Shown here piece after piece: positions 1-6,096 of a stretch of 10,573 nt of DNA. The stretch covers positions 1 to 10,573 of the forward strand of contig CAIWCQ010000371.1 of the NCBI GenBank assembly GCA_903911165.1, read 5' to 3'. The DNA comes from an uncultured Actinomycetes bacterium. Its GTDB lineage: Bacteria; Actinomycetota; Actinomycetes; Mycobacteriales; Mycobacteriaceae. The translations under genes were made by a program, and so were the position numbers. The notes beneath the pieces were generated by a model. It did no database searches. It was not told where the DNA came from and worked only from the letters and a program-made list of their open reading frames with translations. Within the stretch, counting starts at the first letter, position 1. Each line of letters opens with the position of its first letter.

Positions 1-999
1 ATCGGAAAGCTGTTCAGCTACGAGGGCAACGTCATCGTCATCGCCAACGGCGGGCCTGGTTTCTGCTCCGCGTCCCCGGCCGCGTTCGACTCGTTTCGCG
101 CCGGCAACAGCGTCGACGGCACCTCTTTGTATCCGATGTGCCTGCGGGTCAACGACTTCCAGGCCCGGTACCTGCCCAATGGGCAAGCCACCTCGTTTGC
201 GTCGAACATCGACTATCAAGCCGGGGATGACCTGGTGTCGGGAACCTGGCGGCCCTACAAGCTGGAGGTGAACCACCCGCTGCGGATCGGTGGAGACCGG
301 GTATACCTGCAGGGCCACGGCTACGCGCCGACTTTTACCGTTACGTTCCCCGGCGGGCAGACCCGCACCCAGACCATCCAGTGGCGCCCAGATGACGCAC
401 TCACCCTGCTGTCCTCCGGCGTGGTTCGCGTCGACCCACCGGCCGGGTTGTATCCGCCGGATCAGCGACGCAAACACCAGATCGCGATCACCGGGCTGCT
501 CGCGCCGACCCAGCAGCTGGACGGCACCCTGTTGTCGTCGGGTTTCCCGGCGCTGAATGACCCCGCGGTGGCGATCGACATCTACCGCGGTGATGCCGGC
601 CTAGACAGCGGACGGCCGCAGTCGCTGTTCACCCTCGATAGCCGTCTCATCGAGCAGAAGCGGCTGACCAAGGTCAAGCGAATCAACCTGACCCTCGGTC
701 AGGACGTGCGACTCGACGACGGCACGGTGGTGCGCTTCGACAAGGCGACCCCGTTCGTCAACCTGCAGGTTTCGCACGACCCCGCCCAGGTGTGGGTGCT
801 GGTGTCGGCGATGACGATGATGGCCGGACTGCTGGTCTCGCTGATCGTGCGCCGGCGCCGGGTGTGGGCGCGGATCACCCCTGATGGCCCCGGTACGGTG
901 AGGGTGGAGTTGGGCGGGCTGGCCCGCACCGACAATTCTGGTTGGGGCGGCGAGTTCGACTCGCTCACCCGGCGAGTGGCGGAGGCGGATCGCAGATGA
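1..999 (+). CDS. resB: ResB-like cytochrome c biogenesis protein, C-terminal part
   Basis: The frame is open from the first base and ends in TGA at 997-999, so 332 residues of the C-terminal part are visible and the start lies outside the window. ResB works with CcsB in System II cytochrome c maturation, carrying haem across the membrane and attaching it to CXXCH motifs outside the cell. The visible part is mostly a beta-rich extracytoplasmic region containing LRVNDFQARYLPNGQ and many polar, proline-rich turns. One membrane helix follows at about visible residues 264-283 (VWVLVSAMTMMAGLLVSLIV), then a stop-transfer RRRR and a short cytoplasmic tail. This large outer loop plus terminal helix is the normal ResB layout. 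The M. tuberculosis homologue Rv0528 has about 529 residues, so roughly 200 are missing upstream. The stop overlaps the ccsB start in ATGA, which indicates translational coupling. I am confident of the family; the gene is cut only by the window edge. Confidence 0.93.
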   Translation: MGKLFSYEGNVIVIANGGPGFCSASPAAFDSFRAGNSVDGTSLYPMCLRVNDFQARYLPNGQATSFASNIDYQAGDDLVSGTWRPYKLEVNHPLRIGGDRVYLQGHGYAPTFTVTFPGGQTRTQTIQWRPDDALTLLSSGVVRVDPPAGLYPPDQRRKHQIAITGLLAPTQQLDGTLLSSGFPALNDPAVAIDIYRGDAGLDSGRPQSLFTLDSRLIEQKRLTKVKRINLTLGQDVRLDDGTVVRFDKATPFVNLQVSHDPAQVWVLVSAMTMMAGLLVSLIVRRRRVWARITPDGPGTVRVELGGLARTDNSGWGGEFDSLTRRVAEADRR

Positions 1000-1976
1000 A
1001 CACCGAGAGCATTGACATCGGCCTGGCCCGGTATTCCGATTGGGCGTTCACCGCCTCGGTTGTCGTCCTGGTACTGGCCCTGCTGCTGCTTGCCGTCGAA
1101 CTGGCCTCGAGTCGGAGCCGCCGGGTCGAGCAGCGTGAACTGGTAGCCGCCGGCCGCGTCGGGGCCGACGCCGATCGGCCCGGCCGGGTAGTCGAGGCAC
1201 CGGCACCGACACTGTCGGACCGATTCGGGAAGGCCGGCCTTTCTCTGGTCTATCTCGGAACCGCACTGCTGTTCGGGTGCATCGTCCTGCGGGGGCTGTC
1301 CACATCCCGGGCGCCCTGGGGCAACATGTATGAGTTCATCAACCTGACGAGCCTGTGTGGACTGCTCGCCGCCGCGGTGGTGCTGCGCAGACCGGCGTAC
1401 CGGTCGCTGTGGGTGTTCGTGCTCGTCCCGGTGCTGATTCTGCTGACGGTGTCGGGCCGCTGGCTCTACACCCACGCCGCACCGGTCATGCCCGCACTGC
1501 AGTCCTACTGGTTGCCGATCCACGTCTCGGTGGTCAGCCTCGGCTCCGGGGTGTTCCTGGTGGCCGGCGTCGCCAGCATCCTGTTCCTACTGAAGATGTC
1601 GCGTTACGGCGAACCAGGACGATCAGACTCCATGCTGGCGCGGATCGTCTCCCGCCTGCCGGATGCGCAGGCGTTGGACCGGATCGCCTACCGCACCACG
1701 ATCTTCGCGTTCCCGGTATTCGGCTTCGGGGTCATCTTCGGTGCCATCTGGGCTGAGGAGGCCTGGGGCCGCTACTGGGGCTGGGATCCCAAGGAGACGC
1801 TGTCGTTCATCGCGTGGGTGATCTACGCGGCGTACCTGCACGCGCGATCGACAGCGGGCTGGCGCGACAAGAAAGCCGCGTGGATCAATGTCGCGGGATT
1901 TGTCGCGATGCTGTTCAACCTGTTCTTCATCAACCTGGTGACCGTGGGCCTGCACTCCTACGCCGGAGTCAGCTAG
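996..1976 (+). CDS. ccsB: Cytochrome c biogenesis protein CcsB (CcsA in M. tuberculosis)
   Basis: This 326-residue polytopic membrane protein is the haem-handling partner of ResB in System II cytochrome c maturation. The family signature is clear. The tryptophan-rich WWD motif WGRYWGWDPKE lies at residues 257-267 on the outer face, and the candidate haem-ligand histidines H176 (PIHVSVV) and H320 (GLHSYAG) flank it. Hydrophobic segments are visible near residues 18-36, 80-97, 110-128, 135-150, 180-200, 230-252, 270-287 and 300-318. Length matches the mycobacterial family (about 324). I chose the ATG at 996 because it overlaps the resB stop, has GGAGG at 981-985, and begins MNTESIDIGLARYSDWAF, the conserved N-terminus. 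A reading frame from 942 exists but only copies resB sequence in another frame. The gene ends inside a 17-bp tandem repeat that also carries the stop codon of the convergent small gene. Confidence 0.96.
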   Translation: MNTESIDIGLARYSDWAFTASVVVLVLALLLLAVELASSRSRRVEQRELVAAGRVGADADRPGRVVEAPAPTLSDRFGKAGLSLVYLGTALLFGCIVLRGLSTSRAPWGNMYEFINLTSLCGLLAAAVVLRRPAYRSLWVFVLVPVLILLTVSGRWLYTHAAPVMPALQSYWLPIHVSVVSLGSGVFLVAGVASILFLLKMSRYGEPGRSDSMLARIVSRLPDAQALDRIAYRTTIFAFPVFGFGVIFGAIWAEEAWGRYWGWDPKETLSFIAWVIYAAYLHARSTAGWRDKKAAWINVAGFVAMLFNLFFINLVTVGLHSYAGVS

Positions 1977-1995
1977 TAGCCGGAGTCGGCTAGTG
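1962..1995. repeat. 17-bp tandem repeat spanning two convergent stop codons
   Basis: Two adjacent copies (1962-1978 and 1979-1995) both begin GCCGGAGTC and match at 15 of 17 positions, differing by A/G at unit positions 10 and 17. Each copy contains the self-complementary CTAG. In copy 1 the TAG at 1974-1976 stops ccsB. In copy 2 the CTA at 1990-1992 is the stop of the minus-strand small gene. I see no hairpin with a T-run here, so it does not look like an intrinsic terminator. Confidence 0.85.
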
Positions 1996-2151
1996 GGGAT
2001 TCTTTTCGCCGCCGCCGAGTTTCCAGAGGAAGTCCGGGTCGTCGTCGGGTCCGATGACCCGGGTGGGAGGCTTCTGGGCGTTTGCGCGCACGGCCCGCAC
2101 GCCGAAGTAGGCCACCGCGGCGACGGCAAAGATGATCAGCAGGTAAAGCAC
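1990..2151 (-). CDS. Small single-pass membrane protein, Rv0530A-like
   Basis: A 53-residue protein of unknown function. It has an N-terminal membrane segment at about residues 3-18 (YLLIIFAVAAVAYFGV) followed by a basic stretch with R19, R22 and K27 and an acidic, probably cytoplasmic tail with GPDDDPDFLWKL at residues 34-45. This helix plus PDDDPDFLW tail recurs in small actinobacterial proteins beside the ccs genes; Rv0530A of M. tuberculosis is the likely counterpart, recalled rather than searched. The GTG at 2151 is chosen because a perfect AGGAGG lies seven bases upstream and a TATATT -10 box lies just beyond it. A longer frame to 2244 would run through that promoter and into the neighbouring gene, so I reject it. 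It is convergent with ccsB, with 13 bp between stops, and divergent from the DUF4229 gene. A role near cytochrome assembly is only a guess from position. Confidence 0.85.
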   Translation of the reverse strand: MLYLLIIFAVAAVAYFGVRAVRANAQKPPTRVIGPDDDPDFLWKLGGGEKNPH

Positions 2152-2158
2152 AAGAAAA

Positions 2159-2164
2159 CCTCCT
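2159..2164 (-). promoter_or_regulatory. Ribosome binding site fixing the start of the small membrane gene
   Basis: On the minus strand AGGAGG is followed by seven bases and then GTG at 2151. This perfect Shine-Dalgarno match with ideal spacing decides the start of the 53-residue gene over the longer upstream reading frame. Confidence 0.85.
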
Positions 2165-2171
2165 TCGTTCG

Positions 2172-2177
2172 AATATA
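2172..2177 (-). promoter_or_regulatory. -10 box for the small membrane gene
   Basis: TATATT on the minus strand fits the mycobacterial TANNNT -10 pattern and is the only AT-rich hexamer in the 49-bp gap. Transcription would start near 2165, leaving a leader of about 13 bases that contains only the ribosome binding site. No good -35 box is visible. Confidence 0.55.
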
Positions 2178-2187
2178 CGCGCGTCGG

Positions 2188-2193
2188 TACTCT
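2188..2193 (+). promoter_or_regulatory. -10 box for the DUF4229 gene, leaderless
   Basis: TACTCT is followed by seven bases and then the GTG at 2201, so transcription should start at or next to the first base of the start codon. No Shine-Dalgarno sequence precedes the GTG, which agrees with a leaderless mRNA. Confidence 0.5.
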
Positions 2194-2200
2194 GGGTTCC

Positions 2201-2530
2201 GTGACGGATCTCAACAGCGGCGACGGCCGCAGCGACGGACGCACTACCGGCCGCCTGCTCGCCGACGTGGTGGCCTACACGATGGCGCGGCTGGCTCTGG
2301 TGGCAGCGTTGACGGCGGTCATCTTCTACGGCGCACATCTGATCGGCATCGAGGAGTTTCCGCTGGTGGTCGCGATGCTGTTCGCGATCGTGATCTCGCT
2401 GCCGCTGGGGATCTGGTTGCTGGCCCCACTGCGCCGCCGCGCCACCGCTGGCATCGCGCAGGTTGATGAGCGTCGCCGCAGTGACCGCGAGCAGTTGCAG
2501 GCCCGACTGCGCGGCGAGGCTGGGTCGTAG
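2201..2530 (+). CDS. DUF4229 family membrane protein, Rv0531-like
   Basis: A 109-residue protein of unknown function. After a polar N-terminus (about residues 1-20) it has two membrane segments, at about residues 24-46 and 52-74, the second being FPLVVAMLFAIVISLPLGIWLL. These are followed by a positively charged, probably coiled C-terminal tail (APLRRRATAGIAQVDERRR, then DREQLQARLRGE). Two helices followed by RRR...DERRR..REQLQARLRG is the DUF4229 pattern, and M. tuberculosis Rv0531 next to the ccs cluster is the likely counterpart. I use the GTG at 2201 because a -10 box lies exactly where a leaderless transcript would begin and the family N-terminus is short. The stop is 7 bp from the menA stop, in convergent orientation, with no terminator visible. 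The function is not known; position suggests a link to the respiratory or menaquinone genes, but this is not evidence. Confidence 0.87.
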   Translation: MTDLNSGDGRSDGRTTGRLLADVVAYTMARLALVAALTAVIFYGAHLIGIEEFPLVVAMLFAIVISLPLGIWLLAPLRRRATAGIAQVDERRRSDREQLQARLRGEAGS

Positions 2531-2537
2531 CGGCGGC

Positions 2538-3410
2538 TCAGCGGCCGAACGCCAGCGCGCTCGCCACCGCGACCGACCACACCAGCATGGTCAGACCGGT
2601 GTCGCGTAACACCGCGATGAGGTCTCGTCCGCCCTGCCCGCGGCGCACCGGCCCGGCGGCCCGGACCGCCAGGGGCACCGCGAGCAGACCCAGTGCGCAC
2701 CATGGCGTGGCACGCATCAACGCCACCGTGAGGATCCCGGCCAGCCCCAGCAGCGACTGGTAGAGCACTCGGGTGCGGGCATCGCCGATCCGGACCGCCA
2801 GCGTCATCTTGCCGCTGACCGCGTCGGTGGGGATGTCACGCAGGTTGTTGGCCACCAGCACCGCCGAGGACAGCGCGCCGGTGGCCACCGCCAGCGTCAC
2901 CCCGACGAGGTCGATCCGCAGCGCCTGGGTGTACTGCGTGCCCAGTACCGCAACCAGACCGAAGAAGACGAACACCGCGACCTCGCCGAAACCGGAGTAG
3001 CCGTAGGGCCGGGAGCCCCCGGTGTACCCCCAGGCGGCGGCGAGGCACGCCGCACCCACCGCGATCAGCCACGGTGCGCTCAGCAATGCCAGTGCCACAC
3101 CGGCGGCGGCGGCGAGCACGAGGCTGATGATTGCCGCGGCCAGGACGGAGCGCGGGGCCGCGACTTTCGAGCCCACCAGTCGCAGCGGTCCGGCGCGTTC
3201 GTCGTCGGTGCCGCGGATCCCGTCGGAGTAGTCGTTGGCGTAGTTCACCCCGATGATGAGGCTGATCGACACCGCCAGGGCCAACAGGGCCTTCCACCAC
3301 AGCGCGCCGTCCAGCCAGGCCGCCGCACCGGTGCCGGCGATCACCGGGGCGATCGCGTTGGGCAGGGTGCGCGGGCGCGCGCCGGAGATCCACTGCGCGA
3401 GAGTCGCCAT
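2538..3410 (-). CDS. menA: 1,4-dihydroxy-2-naphthoate polyprenyltransferase MenA
   Basis: This 290-residue integral membrane prenyltransferase of the UbiA superfamily joins dihydroxynaphthoate to a polyprenyl diphosphate to give demethylmenaquinone, the membrane-bound step of menaquinone synthesis. Both magnesium-diphosphate motifs are present: NDYSD at residues 59-63 (in [15 protein letters not shown]) and NNLRDIPTD at residues 188-196, followed by [10 protein letters not shown]. The N-terminal [17 protein letters not shown] is the MenA signature. About eight hydrophobic segments are visible, and the length matches mycobacterial MenA (about 292). The ATG at 3410 is chosen because it shares a base with the stop of the upstream DUF1345 gene (TGATG). 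The longer open frame upstream only copies the DUF1345 gene out of frame. The gene is therefore the second of a two-gene operon and is probably translated by re-initiation. In M. tuberculosis menA lies beside fabH, which is absent here. Confidence 0.96.
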   Translation of the reverse strand: MATLAQWISGARPRTLPNAIAPVIAGTGAAAWLDGALWWKALLALAVSISLIIGVNYANDYSDGIRGTDDERAGPLRLVGSKVAAPRSVLAAAIISLVLAAAAGVALALLSAPWLIAVGAACLAAAWGYTGGSRPYGYSGFGEVAVFVFFGLVAVLGTQYTQALRIDLVGVTLAVATGALSSAVLVANNLRDIPTDAVSGKMTLAVRIGDARTRVLYQSLLGLAGILTVALMRATPWCALGLLAVPLAVRAAGPVRRGQGGRDLIAVLRDTGLTMLVWSVAVASALAFGR

Positions 3411-4033
3411 CAGTGACCGGCCAGTTCCAGGACGAGGTTGATGGTGCTTGCCAGCACGACCGCGCCCAGCACGAACGACACCAGTCCCTGGGCGAGCACC
3501 GACCCCCGCATGGGCCGGCTGGCCAGATCGGTGTCGGAGACCTGGTAGGTCATGCCCACCGTGAATGCCAGATAGGCGAAGTCGAGGAAGCGCGGCCGGT
3601 AGTCGCTTTGGTGGAACTGGACGACATCCGGTTCGCCACCCAGGTAGTACAGCTGCGCGTAGCGCAGCATGAAGGTGGTGTGGACGGTCATCCAGGCCGC
3701 GATGACGCTGAGGACGCCGATCGCCGCCTCGCCGAGTTGACGTTCGCCTCCGGCGGCGGCCAGCAGATAGCCCACGCCGACCAGGCTGGCGATGCTCGCG
3801 AGCAGCACGACGAGGTGGGACGCCGTCGGTGCGCCGTCCTGGTGTCGCTGCCTGACGTGGTTCTCGGTCTGGGCGCCATCCAGTGGCGCCACCACCAACC
3901 ACGTTGCGGCGAGGTAGACGGTCGCGGCAACGATCCAGCCGACCGCCGGCGAATAGTGCCATTCGTTGCGCACCGTGCCGGTCAGTACCGCGGCCAGCAC
4001 CCCCAGCGTCAACGCCATTGCCATCCGGACCAT
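3410..4033 (-). CDS. DUF1345 family membrane protein
   Basis: A 207-residue protein with membrane segments at about residues 5-21, 30-50, 73-94, 102-120, 150-165 and 178-203. The conserved DUF1345 blocks are visible: [18 protein letters not shown] at residues 113-130 and [19 protein letters not shown] at residues 151-169, in the last part of the protein as the family requires. The function of DUF1345 is not established. The ATG at 4033 is supported by a TAGGCT -10 box exactly seven bases upstream, which would give a leaderless mRNA; an ATG at 4063 would lie upstream of that promoter. The stop shares one base with the menA start (TGATG), so the two proteins are translationally coupled. This linkage suggests, but does not show, a role connected to menaquinone or the membrane it sits in. 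Confidence 0.86.
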   Translation of the reverse strand: MVRMAMALTLGVLAAVLTGTVRNEWHYSPAVGWIVAATVYLAATWLVVAPLDGAQTENHVRQRHQDGAPTASHLVVLLASIASLVGVGYLLAAAGGERQLGEAAIGVLSVIAAWMTVHTTFMLRYAQLYYLGGEPDVVQFHQSDYRPRFLDFAYLAFTVGMTYQVSDTDLASRPMRGSVLAQGLVSFVLGAVVLASTINLVLELAGH

Positions 4034-4040
4034 GGCGGTG

Positions 4041-4046
4041 AGCCTA
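4041..4046 (-). promoter_or_regulatory. -10 box for the DUF1345-menA operon, leaderless
   Basis: Minus-strand TAGGCT, a good TANNNT match, is followed by seven bases and the ATG at 4033. No Shine-Dalgarno sequence is present. The -35 region of this promoter (about 4064-4069) overlaps the -10 box of the divergent flavoprotein gene. Confidence 0.6.
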
Positions 4047-4060
4047 ACGGTGCCGGGGCG

Positions 4061-4066
4061 CATACT
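4061..4066 (+). promoter_or_regulatory. -10 box for the flavoprotein-methyltransferase operon, leaderless
   Basis: CATACT keeps the conserved A at position 2 and T at position 6 of the mycobacterial -10 hexamer and is followed by six bases and the GTG at 4073. No ribosome binding site precedes the GTG. The expected -35 position (about 4038-4043) lies over the -10 box of the divergent operon. Confidence 0.45.
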
Positions 4067-4072
4067 GGTCCG

Positions 4073-5203
4073 GTGAAAACAAAGATCTGCGAGCAGTTCG
4101 GCATCGAATTCCCACTGTTCGCGTTCAGCCACTGCCGCGACGTCGTCGCCGCGGTGAGCAATGCGGGTGGATTCGGTGTCCTCGGCGGGGTGGCGTTCAC
4201 TCCCGATCAACTCGAGCAAGAGTTGTGCTGGATCGACGACCACGTCAACGGCAAGCCCTACGGCGTCGACATCATCGTTCCGGCCAAGTTCGAGGGCAAG
4301 GGCGAGAACCTGACCGCGGCCCAACTCGCCGATCGCATTCCGGAGGATCACCGCAGTTTCATCGCCGATTTGCTTGCCGAGCACGACATTCCGATCGAAG
4401 AGACGCGCATCGCGTCCTCGGCACTCTCCGGCGACACCGGCCGGAGTCTGCTGGAGGTCTCGTTGAAGCACCCGATCAAGCTGATGGCCAATGCCCTGGG
4501 CGTGCCGCCGGACTACATGATCGCCGCCGGTAAGGAACGTGGCATTCCGGTGGCGGCGCTGGTCGGCGCCAAAGAGCACGCGATCAAGCAGGTGCACGCC
4601 GGCGTCGACCTGATCGTCGCCCAGGGCACTGAGGCCGGCGGCCACTGCGGCGAAGTCACCACCTTGGTGCTCATCCCGGAGGTGCTCGACGCGATCGCCG
4701 AGATCCCGGGCGGCAAGGATGTTCCGGTGCTCGCGGCGGGCGGAATCGTGACCGGCCGGCAGATGGCGGCGTGCGTGGCGATGGGCGCGGCCGGGGCTTG
4801 GACCGGTTCGGTGTGGTTGACCACCGAGGAGGCCGAGACCGCGCCGCATACCAAACTGAAGATGCTGACGGCTTCCTCGCGCGACACCATCCGCTCGGCG
4901 GGTCGCACCGGAAAGCCATCCCGGCAACTGGTGTCGGACTGGACCAACGCCTGGGCGCCCAACCCCGGTGGCCGGGCGCCGCTGCCGCTGCCGCTGCAGG
5001 CGATGGTCGCCGAGCCGGCGCTGCGCCGCATCGACAAGCTCGCCCAGAACGGACACCCGGGTGCCCAGGCGCTGTCGACCTACTGGGTCGGGCAGGGGGT
5101 GGGTCTGATGAACAAGATCAAGCCCGCCCGCGAAGTGGTACTGGAGTTCATCGAGGACTACCTGTCGGCAGCCGAACGGCTGTGCCGCTCGATCGAGGAT
5201 TGA
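4073..5203 (+). CDS. Nitronate monooxygenase-like FMN protein (Rv1533-type)
   Basis: A 376-residue TIM-barrel flavoprotein of the nitronate monooxygenase/2-nitropropane dioxygenase family, which also includes the FabK enoyl reductases. The N-terminus KTKICEQFGIEFPLFAFSHC and the following SNAGGFGVLGG (strand 1 and the first phosphate loop) are typical. The family His is present in GTEAGGHCGEV (H191), and the FMN phosphate loops are AAGGIVTG at about residues 221-228 and MGAAGAWTGS after it. Length and spacing fit the Rv1533 subgroup, as I recall it, which carries a roughly 60-residue insertion after residue 50. True nitronate activity is not shown, and many members have unknown substrates. 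The GTG at 4073 matches the conserved N-terminus and a leaderless promoter. A frame open further upstream only copies the divergent gene. The next gene starts 2 bp after the stop, so both are one operon, and a lipid-related substrate is a reasonable guess. Confidence 0.9.
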   Translation: MKTKICEQFGIEFPLFAFSHCRDVVAAVSNAGGFGVLGGVAFTPDQLEQELCWIDDHVNGKPYGVDIIVPAKFEGKGENLTAAQLADRIPEDHRSFIADLLAEHDIPIEETRIASSALSGDTGRSLLEVSLKHPIKLMANALGVPPDYMIAAGKERGIPVAALVGAKEHAIKQVHAGVDLIVAQGTEAGGHCGEVTTLVLIPEVLDAIAEIPGGKDVPVLAAGGIVTGRQMAACVAMGAAGAWTGSVWLTTEEAETAPHTKLKMLTASSRDTIRSAGRTGKPSRQLVSDWTNAWAPNPGGRAPLPLPLQAMVAEPALRRIDKLAQNGHPGAQALSTYWVGQGVGLMNKIKPAREVVLEFIEDYLSAAERLCRSIED

Positions 5204-5205
5204 GG

Positions 5206-6090
5206 GTGACGCGGCCGACGCCTGGCCTGCGACCGCAATTCGAGGACGTCCAGCACCATTACGACCTCTCCGACGATTTCTTCGCGTTGTTCCTAGACCC
5301 AACCCGCACCTACAGCTGCGCCTACTTCGAGCGTGACGACCTCACACTCGAGCAGGCCCAGATCGCCAAGATCGATCTGGCGCTGGACAAACTTGGACTC
5401 CAACCGGGCATGACGCTGCTCGACATCGGCTGCGGATGGGGTGCGGCCTCACTGCGTGCGCTGCAGCGTTACGACGTCAACGTCATCGCGCTGACCCTCA
5501 GCCGCAACCAGCAGTCCTACGTCGAAGGGTTGCTCGCACAGTCCGGCAGCACGCGGTCGGCGCGGGTGCTGCTGGAGGGCTGGGAGCGCTTCCACGAGCC
5601 GGTGGACCGGATCGTCGCGATCGGACCGCTCGAGCATTTCGGCTACGACCGCTACGACGAGTTCTTCAGCAGGGCTTATGAATTGCTGCCGTCCGACGGC
5701 ACCATGCTGCTGCACTGCATCGTGGCGTCCAGCAAGGCTGAACTCGCCGAGCGCAACCTGCCGGTGACGATGCAACTGCTGCGATTCATCAAATTCATCA
5801 TCGACGACATCTTCCCCGGCGGTCGCCTACCACTGGTGGCGATGGTCGAGGAGCACGCCGCCCGCGCCGGGTTCGCGGTGAGCCGGGTCCAGCCGCTGCA
5901 ACAGCACTACGCGCGGACCCTCGACCTGTGGTCCGCGGCCCTGGAATCGCGGCGGGACGAGGCGATCGCGATCCAGTCCACCGAGGTCTACGACCAGTAC
6001 ATGAGGTACCTGACCGGGTGCGCCGAGTTGTTCCGCGACGGCTACACCAACGTGTGCCAATTCACTCTCGACAAGTCCCCGCAGCGCTGA
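5206..6090 (+). CDS. Mycolic acid cyclopropane synthase-like methyltransferase
   Basis: A 294-residue S-adenosylmethionine-dependent methyltransferase of the CmaA/PcaA/MmaA/UmaA family, which adds a methylene or methyl group to double bonds in mycolic acid precursors. The family start FEDVQHHYDLSDDFFALFLD, TYSCAYF, the SAM motif LLDIGCGWG (residues 71-79), GWERF, EHFG and FPGGRLP are all present. The residues known to hold the catalytic bicarbonate in CmaA1 are kept with a constant offset of three: C38, I139, E143, H170 and Y235. Length is near the usual 287-300. The closest relatives by eye are CmaA2 and PcaA (HYARTLDLWSAAL, RYLTGCAELFRDGY). Residues 171-192 (for example IVASSKAELAERNLPVTMQLL) look unlike those paralogues, so the substrate cannot be assigned. 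The GTG at 5206 has GAGGA at 5195-5199 and follows the flavoprotein stop by 2 bp. It converges on the kinase gene with only 6 bp between stops. Confidence 0.92.
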   Translation: MTRPTPGLRPQFEDVQHHYDLSDDFFALFLDPTRTYSCAYFERDDLTLEQAQIAKIDLALDKLGLQPGMTLLDIGCGWGAASLRALQRYDVNVIALTLSRNQQSYVEGLLAQSGSTRSARVLLEGWERFHEPVDRIVAIGPLEHFGYDRYDEFFSRAYELLPSDGTMLLHCIVASSKAELAERNLPVTMQLLRFIKFIIDDIFPGGRLPLVAMVEEHAARAGFAVSRVQPLQQHYARTLDLWSAALESRRDEAIAIQSTEVYDQYMRYLTGCAELFRDGYTNVCQFTLDKSPQR

Positions 6091-6096
6091 CCTGCG

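Noticed and set aside
375..390. The string CCATCCAGTGGCGCC, found again near 3869
   Set aside because: Both copies are inside unrelated coding sequences in different frames and strands; one such match is expected by chance in GC-rich DNA of this size.
699..1523. A 274-codon minus-strand frame opposite resB and ccsB
   Set aside because: It is antisense to two well-conserved genes and has no recognisable domain.
3411..3962. Upstream extension of the menA frame
   Set aside because: The added residues are rich in Arg, Gly and Pro and overlap the whole DUF1345 gene; the conserved MenA N-terminus begins at 3410.
3413..4072. Upstream extension of the flavoprotein frame
   Set aside because: It copies the DUF1345 gene on the other strand, has no family similarity, and the conserved N-terminus begins at the GTG at 4073.
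3410..5302. A 630-codon minus-strand open frame across the flavoprotein gene
   Set aside because: Its last 207 codons are the real DUF1345 gene. The rest is antisense to a clearly conserved flavoprotein and has low-complexity, Arg/Gly-rich composition typical of GC-rich shadow frames.
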